DNA of 56,332 bases from Siminovitchia terrae (GCF_003605405.2 NZ_QYTW02000034.1:1-56332); one strand, 5' to 3'; positions 25,235-34,456 are shown, counted from the first letter of the stretch. The notes: generated by a model not told the origin, from the letters alone. A program made the numbers and translations.

Positions 25235-26914
25235 ATGGATGTAGTATCAGTTAATATTATTAACTCTTCAATGGTATCAGTCTGTCGTGAGATGGGTATT
25301 ACACTTATGAAGACATCGTATTCAACGATTTTCAATGAAGCGTTGGACTTTACCTGCGGGCTCGCCAATGCGAAAGGCGAACTTATCGCCGTTGCAGATT
25401 ACTGCCCGGCAATGATTGGCGGAATGCCGACTTTGATAGAAAACTGTATAAAAGAGATCCCATCATCGGAAATGAATCCGGGTGATGTAATCCTTCACAA
25501 TGATCCATACAGAGGCGGGCTGCATCTTCCGGAGCACACAGTTTTCAAACCCATTTTTATTGACGGTGAAGTGGTGGCTTATGCGGTTGCCATTGGACAT
25601 CTGGCCGAAGTCGGGGGAATGACTCCGGGAGGATTCGCTGGAGAGGCTACTGAAATTTTCCAAGAAGGACTTAGGCTTCCTCCTGTCAAGATCGTCAAAG
25701 AAGGAAAAGATAACGAAGAAGTATGGAAAATCATGCTCGCAAACGTGAGAACACCAAGGTATAACTTTGGAGATTTAAGGGCTCTTATCAGTGCCGCTGA
25801 TCTCGGTGAAGAGAGATTAAAAGGGTTAATTCTTAAATATGGAAAAGACTTTTTCATGAAAACAGTAGATGATTTAATGGATTACTCTGAACGCCGGATG
25901 CGTGCAGAAATCAAAGAAATTCCAAATGGTTTATTTCAATTTGAGGACTATGTTGAAAATGATGGAATTGAGGATAAAGTTTTTACGATAAAAGCAAATG
26001 TGTATGTTGAAGACGAGGAAGTCATTATCGATTATGAGGGGACTTCCCCGCAAGCCAGAGGTCCTATCAATGCAACATATGGAGTATCCGTGTCAGCAGC
26101 CTACAATGCGATGCTAAACTTGACGGATGCTTCTATTCCCAAAAACTCCGGTTGCTTCAGGCCCATCAAAGTAGTGGCGCCTCCAGGAACAGTGGTAAAC
26201 GTTGATTACCCTGCACCGGAAGTAGGAGGAAATACAGAAACTCATCCTAGGATTGCATTTGCCGTGCTTGGAGCATTCTCTAAAGCCGTTCCGGAAAAAG
26301 TCATTGCCTGCGAGGGCGGTACTCATCTCAATTTTGTTTTTGGCGGGTATCATGATGACTATGAGGAATATTATGTTTGTTATGATTTGGAAGCGGTTGG
26401 CTGGGGAGCCCGTCCATATGCCGACGGAAATGATATGGTTGACTCGATCAATGGAAACTGCCGAACAACACCTGTTGAAGTGTTTGAAACTAGATTTCCT
26501 TGGCTCGTAGAATCGTTTCATCTAAATCAAGATTCTGGTGGTGCAGGAAAATATCGCGGAGGCTTGGGTGCAGAGAAAATACTAAAATGTAATGCCGATT
26601 TAATCACAATCAGCCAAATGACAGATCGACATCATATTGCTCCTTATGGATTATTTGAAGGAAAAGAAGGCGGATTTGGAGCCACATTGGTTCAGAAAAA
26701 TGGCGATGAAGATTGGAAAGACGTTGTCGAGGGCTATGGAAAGGTTTCGTCCAGTAAGTTCTCCAATATTCCGATAAGACGAGGAGACAGAGTCAAAATC
26801 GTCACACCGGGCGGTGGTGGCTATGGTTCACCGAAAGAAAGGGATAGAGACATGATCAGGGAAGATGTACTGGATGGATTTATATCTAAAGAGGTAGCAG
26901 AGACAATCTATTAA
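25235..26914 (+). CDS. hyuB: Hydantoinase/oxoprolinase subunit B (HyuB)
   Basis: 559 residues from the ATG at 25235 preceded by GGAGTG; an upstream start inside hyuA is not needed. Typical HyuB features: early SVCREMGITLMKTSYSTIFNE, then GDVILHNDPYRGGLHLPEHTVF, and late GGAGKYRGGLG and VTPGGGGYGSP. Forms the complex with HyuA. Intact. Confidence 0.88.
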   Translation: MDVVSVNIINSSMVSVCREMGITLMKTSYSTIFNEALDFTCGLANAKGELIAVADYCPAMIGGMPTLIENCIKEIPSSEMNPGDVILHNDPYRGGLHLPEHTVFKPIFIDGEVVAYAVAIGHLAEVGGMTPGGFAGEATEIFQEGLRLPPVKIVKEGKDNEEVWKIMLANVRTPRYNFGDLRALISAADLGEERLKGLILKYGKDFFMKTVDDLMDYSERRMRAEIKEIPNGLFQFEDYVENDGIEDKVFTIKANVYVEDEEVIIDYEGTSPQARGPINATYGVSVSAAYNAMLNLTDASIPKNSGCFRPIKVVAPPGTVVNVDYPAPEVGGNTETHPRIAFAVLGAFSKAVPEKVIACEGGTHLNFVFGGYHDDYEEYYVCYDLEAVGWGARPYADGNDMVDSINGNCRTTPVEVFETRFPWLVESFHLNQDSGGAGKYRGGLGAEKILKCNADLITISQMTDRHHIAPYGLFEGKEGGFGATLVQKNGDEDWKDVVEGYGKVSSSKFSNIPIRRGDRVKIVTPGGGGYGSPKERDRDMIREDVLDGFISKEVAETIY

Positions 26915-26938
26915 ATATTTTAGGAAAGGACTGTTCTC

Positions 26939-27133
26939 ATGAAATTTTCAAGTAACGGTTACTATGTCGAAAAATATGAGAAATGTTCTGTATGCGGAAA
27001 GCTGGTATATGAGGAACGTATAGAACAAGTAAACATAAAAGAAGAACCTGCGCTGTATTGTTCCGACTGGTGCGTAGAATGGGAAAAGAAGAGAGAAAAG
27101 ATTAAGCAGGAAGCGTTGGTAGAGTCAAATTAA
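26939..27133 (+). CDS. Small zinc-ribbon protein of the hyu operon
   Basis: 64 residues with CSVCG near the middle and CSDWC later, a likely Cys4 zinc site. It follows hyuB by 24 bases (AGGAAAGG before the ATG) and precedes the operon terminator. Acetone-carboxylase-type complexes have a small Zn-containing third subunit, so this may be the equivalent (inference). No family recognised with confidence. Confidence 0.6.
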   Translation: MKFSSNGYYVEKYEKCSVCGKLVYEERIEQVNIKEEPALYCSDWCVEWEKKREKIKQEALVESN

Positions 27134-27147
27134 TATAAGGTTTGATA

Positions 27148-27179
27148 AAAGCAAGGGCTGAGGGGCTCTTGCTTTTTTT
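27148..27179 (+). terminator. Terminator of the hyu operon
   Basis: AAAGCAAG (27148-27155) pairs with CTTGCTTT (27168-27175), followed by a run of seven T. Confidence 0.85.
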
Positions 27180-27324
27180 GAAAGAGTTCAATCGTGCTAT
27201 TTTTATATTATTGTTCTTCCTGCTATTTTTTTACTTCCAAGTTTAGTTTTTTCGCTAAAGCATTATTGATTTCGAAATCATATGACATGCCAAATATTTA
27301 CAGGTACATTAGTATGGCGTTTTT

Positions 27325-27636
27325 TTATGGCGCAAAATCAATTTGTCCAGTGAACAACAGGATAATGGTTATAATCCAAAAGATGAAGAACGATGACGAT
27401 AATATTAAAGAGATCACAGGGATTGTATTTTTCTCCGTTTTTTTAAACAAAGCTATAGCAGAGAGTACCATGCCTACACCTGTCAGTACAAAGGTGATAT
27501 AATCTCCAACCAGGTTTCCGACATTAGCGATTCTAGTTGGCGTAACAAAAACAATGAAAAAGCAGATGATGCCAATCAACAAGGCAAAATAGCTGATCAG
27601 ACCATGTTTCTTTTGAGCTGCTGAATGATTGTTCAA
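27325..27636 (-). CDS. Small 3-TM membrane protein, unknown function
   Basis: 103 residues: a short N terminus (MNNHSAAQKKHG), then helices SYFALLIGIICFFIVFV, YITFVLTGVGMVLSAIALF and VISLILSSSFFIFWIITIILLF. A decayed piece of a related sequence appears at 32921-32990. No function can be assigned. Upstream, a clear start context with GGTGG. Confidence 0.6.
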   Translation of the reverse strand: MNNHSAAQKKHGLISYFALLIGIICFFIVFVTPTRIANVGNLVGDYITFVLTGVGMVLSAIALFKKTEKNTIPVISLILSSSFFIFWIITIILLFTGQIDFAP

Positions 27637-27795
27637 AAAAACACCACCCTTCTAAGGCCGTTTATTATATAGTACGGTTGGGTGCGTATTAAAGATTCAA
27701 ATTTCAGATTTTTATCGTTGCAAATTAAAAGGGGAAAATTAACAGCGAATCGATACCATCTATGTGGGAAGAAAATAATCTCCATAATATGAAAA

Positions 27796-27829
27796 CCGGA
27801 ACGAAAACACTGTCTCGTTCCGGATTTTT
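27796..27829 (-). terminator. Bidirectional terminator downstream of the phosphodiesterase
   Basis: CCGGAACGA (27796-27804) pairs with TCGTTCCGG (27815-27823); ATTTTTC follows on the plus strand and a TTTTC run on the minus strand. It lies 16-50 bases after the stop of the minus-strand gene. Confidence 0.75.
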
Positions 27830-27845
27830 CTGTAGTTTAGAAGTT

Positions 27846-30167
27846 TTATTTCCTTACATGAACTTCAATTGGTTCACCGACAACATTCCATTCCTGTCCC
27901 AACATGGAGAAGGTATGTTTCACGAAGACTTGGGCCGTTCCAGGGGAGACGGCTTCGATCGTATTGCCATTGACTTTAACCACATCGGTATTCTCTGCTA
28001 CGAACAATTCTGATGCGATGTTTTCTTTTTTTGCAGTACGGTAGTCTACGAAAGCTTTTGCACGAACGGTAGATGTTTTACCCGGTTTAAGATTGACTTT
28101 CTTGATTGGTGTTTCCAGGCTGATCGGTGAATCTGTGAGCCATTGCATGTAGTCGGTGATGGGTCCGATCAGTCCTTGTGCCAGTTTATCACGGAACGGC
28201 TCCTCGTCGCGGAAGGTCCAATGCATCGTCAGCATGCCGCGTTGTCGCATGTATTGGATGAATTCCTTGTAGGTGCTCCCGTAGCTTGCATTCAGTGTAA
28301 CGTTATGAGTTGTTCCATAGTTCATCATCTTTTTTGCATTTTGGATTTTGGCACTTTGTGCTTCTGGGACTCCCGCAGAGTAGAGATATCCAATCGGAAT
28401 TTCAGGATTCAATTCATAGCTTTTCACCATACTGCCAAGATTGAAGCTTTGAAGTACGACTTGGTCAATCATGCCCTCTTCCTGGATTTCTCTCATCACT
28501 TGCTCCTCAATGCCTTCATCTTTTAATTCAACGAGAAGGATAACATCTTTCCCTTTGAATGCTTGTAAAAACTCCCGGAAGGTTGGAACCTTTTCACCAG
28601 CGAATTCTTCGCCGAACTTGATTCCAGCGTCAAGCTGGCGGATTTCTTCCAATGTGAGACTGCTAACCGCTCCTTTCCCATTTGTTGTCCGGTCTACGGT
28701 GGTATCATGCATGATGACAAGGTATCCATCTTTAGTAAGCTGCAAGTCTGTTTCAATTTGATCCGCACCTAAATCGTAGGCGAGTTGGTAACCAGCCATT
28801 GTATTTTCCGGTGCCATAGACGGAACTCCCCTATGTGCTGCAACGATTGGCCGCTGAACGATTGTATTTTCTGGATATTTCCCCAGTGACTCAACAGTGG
28901 CAGCCGGATTGTTCGTGATGATTCCATCCACTCCTGTATGGATAAGCTCATGGGCAGCATCCTCTGTTTCGGCTCCCAGACCCCACACCGCCACCATTCT
29001 TGTGTGCAAATAGTGAACAGTTTCTAACGTGAGTACTTTTTGCGGGATGAGTGCAACTTTGGCATTGCTTGAATGGACAGTACGGACGAGTTGATTAAGG
29101 TCATGTTTGTTAAAAGAATTTTTGGTATATACGATTCCGCCGCGAGCTGTTGGCATCAGCGTTGTGATTTCTTTTACTATTGCCGGGTTTGAAGAGACGA
29201 TATGTACGTCTGTTGTCTGTGTTTCATTTAGAATAGTAACAACGTCTTCCTCAATCCCCTTTTGTTCGATTTGCAGGATTGGAATGTGTTTATTTTGAAC
29301 GGATGACAGTACTTCTGAAAGCGGCTGATCGTTTGTCATTAACTTTCCGGAGCCATTCCGTTCAACTTTCAGGAGGACGGATGCTGTATTTGAATTGGCC
29401 GCTTCTGGAAGAGAGCTGCCGATCAATGTTGGAGCATTAATAATATTTGTTTCAGTTTCTCCAGGAAGGAAGGCGCCTGAGTTATCAACTGGCGGCAGGT
29501 CCTGGTCGAATGTCGACACCTTCACGTTGTCAAAAAGGACAGTAGATCCGTTTGCTTGAAAGCCGATGTCGCCGTTGGTCCAATTTGTTGCCTGGTCTGA
29601 ATTGATGACAAGTTTGTTATTAATAAATTGCTGTACCCGGTTTTTGCTAACGATGATTTTGATCCGGTACGGCTTTTTGTACTCAAATTTTTCCGTAAAG
29701 AATGTTGCTTCCGGGACAAACCATTGGTTTTGAGCGTTGCGCTCAGCAAATTCAACCCCATTTAATGCGGTTGTTCCTCTTCGAATTGCAAATTGGTAGT
29801 ATGGATAGTTTTCAGATTGAACTCTATACATTAAGGATGCCCAACGAGTGTCGTCGACTGCGGAGTCAAATGTCATATCAGCTTCAAAAACAATGTTTTC
29901 ATTTTTATCGGGGAGGGGTACAACTACTCTAGCTGGTGCTGAAGAAGAAGGTGAGGTTAACTTTAATTTTCCATTCTCGACTTTGGCTTGTCCTTCAATG
30001 GTTTTCCATCCATTTGGCAAACCGCCATCCACCTGATCAAAATTCTCTTCAACCAATACCGGCTGTTCTGCATGGGCGGTATTGCCGGGGTTGAAGGTAA
30101 AGCTTGCAGCAGTGATAAACATGATGATTGTGGTGATGGCTAGTTTCATGTGTTTCTTGTTCTTCAT
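27846..30167 (-). CDS. Secreted glycerophosphodiester phosphodiesterase, multidomain
   Basis: 773 residues. Signal peptide with cleavage likely after AHA (about 33), an N-terminal LamG/DUF1080-like beta domain (about 35-215), a degenerate TIM-barrel half (about 230-430), then the GDPD catalytic domain from about 440 (AAHRG, ENTMAGY, QIETDLQLTKDG, MHD: all catalytic His, Glu and Asp residues present), and a C-terminal Ig-like domain ending EVHVRK. Such enzymes cleave glycerol-3-phosphate from glycerophosphodiesters or teichoic acid. Much larger than B. subtilis GlpQ. Pho-box-like repeats upstream suggest phosphate control. It could feed the ugp system at 38-44 kb. Confidence 0.88.
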   Translation of the reverse strand: MKNKKHMKLAITTIIMFITAASFTFNPGNTAHAEQPVLVEENFDQVDGGLPNGWKTIEGQAKVENGKLKLTSPSSSAPARVVVPLPDKNENIVFEADMTFDSAVDDTRWASLMYRVQSENYPYYQFAIRRGTTALNGVEFAERNAQNQWFVPEATFFTEKFEYKKPYRIKIIVSKNRVQQFINNKLVINSDQATNWTNGDIGFQANGSTVLFDNVKVSTFDQDLPPVDNSGAFLPGETETNIINAPTLIGSSLPEAANSNTASVLLKVERNGSGKLMTNDQPLSEVLSSVQNKHIPILQIEQKGIEEDVVTILNETQTTDVHIVSSNPAIVKEITTLMPTARGGIVYTKNSFNKHDLNQLVRTVHSSNAKVALIPQKVLTLETVHYLHTRMVAVWGLGAETEDAAHELIHTGVDGIITNNPAATVESLGKYPENTIVQRPIVAAHRGVPSMAPENTMAGYQLAYDLGADQIETDLQLTKDGYLVIMHDTTVDRTTNGKGAVSSLTLEEIRQLDAGIKFGEEFAGEKVPTFREFLQAFKGKDVILLVELKDEGIEEQVMREIQEEGMIDQVVLQSFNLGSMVKSYELNPEIPIGYLYSAGVPEAQSAKIQNAKKMMNYGTTHNVTLNASYGSTYKEFIQYMRQRGMLTMHWTFRDEEPFRDKLAQGLIGPITDYMQWLTDSPISLETPIKKVNLKPGKTSTVRAKAFVDYRTAKKENIASELFVAENTDVVKVNGNTIEAVSPGTAQVFVKHTFSMLGQEWNVVGEPIEVHVRK

Positions 30168-30211
30168 TCCAATTCCTCCTCATAAAAAAATTCTAATCAC
30201 AATCGATTAGT

Positions 30212-30284
30212 AGTATATAGCATTAATAATTTTCCAGATAGACAAATATACAAATATTTACAATAGATTTACTGTAATTTTACA
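30212..30284 (-). promoter_or_regulatory. Pho-box-like direct repeats and -10 upstream of the phosphodiesterase
   Basis: On the plus strand TTTACA (30257), TTTACT (30268) and TTTACA (30279) are spaced exactly 11 bases, the PhoP-box pattern of Bacillus. A minus-strand TATACT (30217-30212) about 40 bases away could be the -10. The repeats read opposite to the gene, unlike most activating Pho boxes, which lowers confidence. Confidence 0.45.
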
Positions 30285-30709
30285 AAGGTAGTTCTTTTTG
30301 GCTAAGGTGTGAGCAGCTTGGACTAAATATTGCATAGGGCTAAACGAGTGAATTTTGTAATATTTTGTCACTCATCATGCATTATGAACATAGAGTTACG
30401 ATAGATTACTATTAAGGTTTGGAAGAAAAAGAATGAAGGTATGTTGAGGGGGACAGAAGCTCCTATCAAAGATAAGAAGAAAGAGGCAAATTTGTCATAG
30501 CTGTCATCGGTGGAATTGGAGGGAGGGGCATTGCATTGTCTGGGCTGCTAAACTCTAATCGGCGGTTTGGATGGAGTGATTACGTAATCGAAGAATATGC
30601 ACAGTTTACAGGCTGATCACAGGATTAGCGGGAGCTGCGGCTATTGCTTTAGCCTAAGGCCTTCATAGAGGAAGAGAGGATTGCATAGCGTTGAAGTTTG
30701 GATCATCCA
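30285..30709. other. Gene-poor region with an unrecognised decayed frame
   Basis: Around 30490-30650 a short frame reads KFVIAVIGGIGG and later RFGWSDYVIEEYAQ, then continues in another frame with ITGLAGAAAIALA. It looks like the broken end of a membrane protein. No start or family can be named. Confidence 0.25.
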
Positions 30710-30901
30710 TTAACTTCATTCAGCAGAAATCTCCCACTTCTGTAAGTGGTGAGATGAAAGCATATTGGTATTCATTCAGTGGGGGTTCAAATCCAGGCTG
30801 AATAAAGTTAAAGCCTCCGGCGGATGCCACAGATGTTCAGAGGAAATTTATCGAGCGGAGCTCAATAAAATCTTGGCGCAAATACGCCAAGGCGAATTTG
30901 A
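30710..30901 (+). repeat. R1 repeat, copy 6 (192 bp)
   Basis: Standard ends with small changes: GATGAAAGCATATT, one base lost in TATTCATTCAG, GAGCggaGCTC hairpin, and GGCGAATTT at the end. It lies downstream of yitT (minus strand) in a gene-poor region. Confidence 0.9.
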
Positions 30902-30955
30902 TAGAATGCCCGTGACCCGAGGGCAACTCCGTTCGGATCATCGGGTTTAACATAT

Positions 30956-31870
30956 TCACCTTGCAGTTTCGTGAAATTTGGATAAGGAAAAGCCTCTTCC
31001 AAGAATTTCGGATGCGTTGAGGAAGACGACGAAGGAAGCGGGTTCCTGTTCCTGCAGTACTTTTTTCAAATAAACGGCTTCCTGCTGTTCAACAACGCAA
31101 AAGATCATTGTTTTTTCCTGATTGGAGAAACCGCCGATTGAGCGGATTTTTGTCAGGCCCCTGTCAATTTCTTCCTTAATGATCGTCTGAATCTTTTCTT
31201 CCTGCTCTGTGATGATGAGCACTAGTTTTGAAGGTGAAGTTTGCAATTGAACAAAGTCGATCACTTTGCTTGTCACATAAATGGCCATCATCGCATATAG
31301 AGCAAGTTCAAGGTTAAAGACGAACGCAGAAGTGATGACAACTAGCCCATCGACAATTAACTGCGAGTAGCCACTGGACAGGCCTGTGAATTTTTTTACG
31401 ATTTGCGCGACAGTCGCCAGACCTCCGGTCGATCCTTTTCCACGATAAACTATGCCAAGACCAATGCCCAGAAGGATTCCCCCATAAATTGCTGCCAGTA
31501 AAGGATTATCAATCGTAAAAGGGATGTCGGAACTGATCCAAATGGTGAACGGAACGAAGAAAGTTCCCACTAGCGTCTTTAAGCTGAAATCTTTGCCAAG
31601 AAGCATAAGACCGATGAAAAAGACTGGAATATTTATGAGCCATTGCACATAGGCGGGATTATATTGATACAACTCATAAAGAATTGTACTGATACCGGAT
31701 ACTCCGCCTGCTGCCAGTCTGGCCGGCAGGAAAAAAATATTATAGGCTAAACCGACCAAAGCGGCGCCAAAAATGATGGAAAGATATTCTATAATCAATT
31801 TTGTCTGGGGTGTGAGCTTCAAAATTGTATTCAGTCCTTTCTTTAAAAAATACCATTGCCATCTTAACAT
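30956..31870 (-). CDS. YitT family membrane protein (DUF161 + DUF2179)
   Basis: 304 residues. About five membrane helices of the YitT/DUF161 domain (FFLPARLAAGGVSGIS, then GIVYRGKGSTGGLATVAQIV) and a C-terminal cytoplasmic DUF2179 domain (about 220-290) of the YitT/YpjC/YqfU/YvjA type. Function unknown in the family. A TTG at 31822 (LKLTPQTK) with AAGGA upstream is a better translation start than the ATG at 31870, which lacks a ribosome binding site. Confidence 0.85.
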   Translation of the reverse strand: MLRWQWYFLKKGLNTILKLTPQTKLIIEYLSIIFGAALVGLAYNIFFLPARLAAGGVSGISTILYELYQYNPAYVQWLINIPVFFIGLMLLGKDFSLKTLVGTFFVPFTIWISSDIPFTIDNPLLAAIYGGILLGIGLGIVYRGKGSTGGLATVAQIVKKFTGLSSGYSQLIVDGLVVITSAFVFNLELALYAMMAIYVTSKVIDFVQLQTSPSKLVLIITEQEEKIQTIIKEEIDRGLTKIRSIGGFSNQEKTMIFCVVEQQEAVYLKKVLQEQEPASFVVFLNASEILGRGFSLSKFHETAR

Positions 31871-32235
31871 AGAATGGAGAAAAGCTGGAAAGGTTTGAGA
31901 AGTGAGAAAAAATCAAGTCAAGAAGAGCTTTTTGACATGAGGCTTGCGGGACTTAATTTTCATTAACCACTTTTTTGCAGTTTCGTTTACCTTATAGCCT
32001 CTTTGTTTTCCATTTAAAGAGTGTTGCGTTTGGATTAGTGACAAGATGGACTATTTTCATTTTGTCCACAAAATGGAATGGATAAGCTTACAGGTTAAGC
32101 TGGATGTTGGCTATCATTGATCCAGAAGCAGATTATGAATGAACAGGATCCCTCTAATTTTTATGGTAGAATTACCTCTTGGGTATTTGAAGGGACTCTT
32201 GTCTATTAAATAAAACTGAAGGGGGAAAAGTTAAA
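31871..32235. other. Intergenic region, nothing recognised
   Basis: 365 bases between divergent genes. No repeat, strong hairpin or convincing promoter was seen beyond a GGGGG ribosome binding site just before 32236. Confidence 0.3.
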
Positions 32236-32787
32236 ATGAAATATTTTGCGTACATTTTTCTTTGTGCACTTGTCATGCTGACAGCGGCCTGCAACAAAGG
32301 AGCGGGTGACCCAGTTTCAACTCCAAAAGAGGAGGTTGTTGAAAAAGAATCCGAGTCTAAGAAAGAAGAAGTCTCTAAACCGGAGAAAGAAGAGGGAAGT
32401 GCTGCAGAAGAGGAAGAAACAAACACTGATCCGGAAAATCAAAATGATGAAAGCTATATTCATCCGGAGTTGGCAAATAACCCCAAGTACGTAGAAGTGA
32501 TGAACCGCATTTATGATGAACCAAATCAGTTAGCGGTGACGAAAGAAGAACAATTTGCTGCAGTAACGAAGTTATTTTTCTTAAATCCAGAGGTATTGGA
32601 TGATAAATCTCGGGCACTTGCTTTGAGTGACGCTCAGTTGAGCGATGGAACAAAAATGATTTATATGGCGGCGGTCGGGGAACGGATGGGGGCTTTTTAT
32701 TTTTATCATCCGGGCACAGATGAAATTGCAACGGAAATGAATGCAGAAGAAGCATTTGGGGAAATTCCTGAAATCAGTTATGAGTGA
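32236..32787 (+). CDS. Lipoprotein of unknown function
   Basis: 183 residues. Signal peptide with lipobox LTAAC (Cys about 19), a Glu/Lys-rich low-complexity linker (about 30-70), and a folded C-terminal region (HPELANNPKYVEVMNRIYDE...). Anchored outside the membrane. No family recognised. Ribosome binding site GAAGGGGG. Confidence 0.7.
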   Translation: MKYFAYIFLCALVMLTAACNKGAGDPVSTPKEEVVEKESESKKEEVSKPEKEEGSAAEEEETNTDPENQNDESYIHPELANNPKYVEVMNRIYDEPNQLAVTKEEQFAAVTKLFFLNPEVLDDKSRALALSDAQLSDGTKMIYMAAVGERMGAFYFYHPGTDEIATEMNAEEAFGEIPEISYE

Positions 32788-32811
32788 TCAATGTTACATA
32801 ATGTTGTTAAC

Positions 32812-32831
32812 TGGGGCTTTTTCAAGCCCCA
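32812..32831 (+). terminator. Short hairpin after the lipoprotein
   Basis: TGGGGCTT (32812-32819) pairs with AAGCCCCA (32824-32831); no following T run, so only a weak candidate. Confidence 0.4.
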
Positions 32832-32920
32832 AAATCAATTGGCAGGATGAATAGCAGGAAGATCATGGAAGAATACTAATAATCGATTAAAGAAATCGGA
32901 GGAATTGGATTCTGCGTTGT

Positions 32921-32990
32921 TTTTTTGGGTGACCCTATGCTATATTGGTCATTATAGTTCTAACCAGGTTTCTGACATTGGCGGAGTTAA
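32921..32990 (-). pseudogene. Short remnant related to the 27325-27636 membrane protein
   Basis: AACCAGGTTTCtGACATTgGCG here matches AACCAGGTTTCcGACATTaGCG within the 27325 gene. In translation it keeps ANVxNLV and little else. Part of a 380-base gene-free stretch before the cold shock gene. Confidence 0.35.
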
Positions 32991-33166
32991 TGATAAACTT
33001 TCACAGAGCACGGTCGAAAAATTTGCTATTTTAAGACACATTTGTTATCCTTAAGAGGAGTTATTTTTGCTCTTTCAGATTGAGAAGTGATTTTGATTTT
33101 CGTCTAAGGTATTTGAGCAAGGATAGTAACACATTGTGCGGATAACCGCACCAGGAGGCAACAATT

Positions 33167-33367
33167 ATGGAACAAGGTACAGTTAAGTGGTTTAATGCAG
33201 ACAAAGGTTTTGGATTCATCGAGCGCGAAGCAGGAGAAGACGTATTCGTTCATTTCTCAGCGATTCAAGGCGAAGGTTTCAAATCTTTAGACGAAGGTCA
33301 AAAGGTAACTTTTGACGTAGAACAAGGACAGCGTGGTCCACAAGCTACAAACGTTCAAAAGGCTTAA
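33167..33367 (+). CDS. csp: Cold shock protein, CspA/CspB family
   Basis: 66 residues, full length for the family. Single OB fold with RNP1 KGFGFIE and RNP2 VFVHFSAI. An RNA chaperone binding single-stranded nucleic acid in the cytoplasm. AGGAGG before the ATG; the 200-base upstream region without genes can hold a long cold-shock leader. It has its own terminator. Confidence 0.95.
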   Translation: MEQGTVKWFNADKGFGFIEREAGEDVFVHFSAIQGEGFKSLDEGQKVTFDVEQGQRGPQATNVQKA

Positions 33368-33379
33368 TGAAGCCAATGA

Positions 33380-33408
33380 CAGCCCCTGGAAGCAGGGGCT
33401 GTTTTTTT
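33380..33408 (+). terminator. Terminator of csp
   Basis: CAGCCCCTG (33380-33388) pairs with CAGGGGCTG (33393-33401), followed by seven T. Confidence 0.92.
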
Positions 33409-33423
33409 GTGCACAATTTTGTG

Positions 33424-33469
33424 GAGGGGTCAGACCCCCTTTAAGCAAGTAAAGGGGGTCTGACCCCTC
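33424..33469 (-). repeat. 19-bp perfect inverted repeat with GGGGTCAGACCCCC arms
   Basis: Arms 33424-33442 and 33451-33469 are perfectly complementary around an 8-base loop. Each arm itself contains a near-palindrome GGGGTCaGACCCC. It lies 3 bases past the stop of the minus-strand EamA gene and could terminate it, but no T run follows; it may be a dispersed palindromic repeat. Confidence 0.6.
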
Positions 33470-33471
33470 AT

Positions 33472-34335
33472 TCAATTGCTGAGAGCCACGGATATGATTC
33501 CAATGACCATGATGACTGCGGCAGCTGGCCTCCTTACTCCCATTCCCTCTGTCAGTACTTTGGTTCCCAGGACTGTTCCGATTAAAATACTAATCTCCCG
33601 AACAGGAGCTACATGGCTCACGGGTGTAAATTGCATCGTTATCAACACCAGAATATAAGCCAGCGGGCTTAAAATTCCCACTCCGATTGCCTTCTTTTTA
33701 TTCATGTCCCATTCTTTCTTCACTTTTTCCTTCTCTTTAAGAGCCAAAGGAGTCATTAACAGAAACTGGCCTAGGATGGAACCATAGTTTAATAGTAATG
33801 GAGATATAAGAATAAAACTAACAGCTCCCTTATCCAGCAGGGTATAGAAAGAGATTAGCAAACCGGTCAACAATCCGTAGAAAACTGCTTTTCCACTATT
33901 ATTCTGCTTAAAGCGGCGTAGGTCCCCTGTTAAAATAAAAATGCTTAGAACAATGAAGCTGATTCCGATCATTCCTATGATGGAGAGTCTTTCTTCAAAG
34001 AGAAAAAAAGCTGCAACTGCAATAAGCATGGGAGCAGAACCTCGAGCTAACGGATACACAATGGAAAGATCACCTACTCTATACCCCTTTTGTAGTGTTA
34101 AGGCATAGGCCATATGTACAATGGCACTCCCAAAGATAAATACAAATTCCATCCAACCAAAATGTACCTCGCTTATAAAAAAGAAACCTATAACAAACGG
34201 AAGGTAAACGATAGTGCTGACAGCCATATAAAGCCAAACAAAAATAAATCCGCCCTCTGATTGTTTCGCCAAATAATTCCAAGTGGCATGCATGAATGCC
34301 GAAATAAGAATTGTGATAAAGGCTAATAAAGACAA
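33472..34335 (-). CDS. EamA-family (DMT superfamily) transporter
   Basis: 287 residues, ten membrane helices in two EamA halves; typical FMHATWNYLAK at the start, ARGSAPMLIAVAAFFLFEERLS in the first half and PVREISILIGTVLGTKVLTEG in the second. An inner-membrane transporter of small metabolites with unknown substrate. Single gene. Confidence 0.85.
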   Translation of the reverse strand: MSLLAFITILISAFMHATWNYLAKQSEGGFIFVWLYMAVSTIVYLPFVIGFFFISEVHFGWMEFVFIFGSAIVHMAYALTLQKGYRVGDLSIVYPLARGSAPMLIAVAAFFLFEERLSIIGMIGISFIVLSIFILTGDLRRFKQNNSGKAVFYGLLTGLLISFYTLLDKGAVSFILISPLLLNYGSILGQFLLMTPLALKEKEKVKKEWDMNKKKAIGVGILSPLAYILVLITMQFTPVSHVAPVREISILIGTVLGTKVLTEGMGVRRPAAAVIMVIGIISVALSN

Positions 34336-34456
34336 ATGCAGTCAACCTCGCTTTCGTCAGGAACTTTTTTGCAACAGGTACTCATTCTATATCGTAAAGG
34401 AATGCCGAGTTCTAATTGAGACACCTTCATAATTGCAAGTGGCACAATTGCCCCAG

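Noticed and set aside
28143-28761. Plus-strand frames over the phosphodiesterase gene
   Set aside because: Antisense shadows of a gene with all GDPD catalytic motifs.
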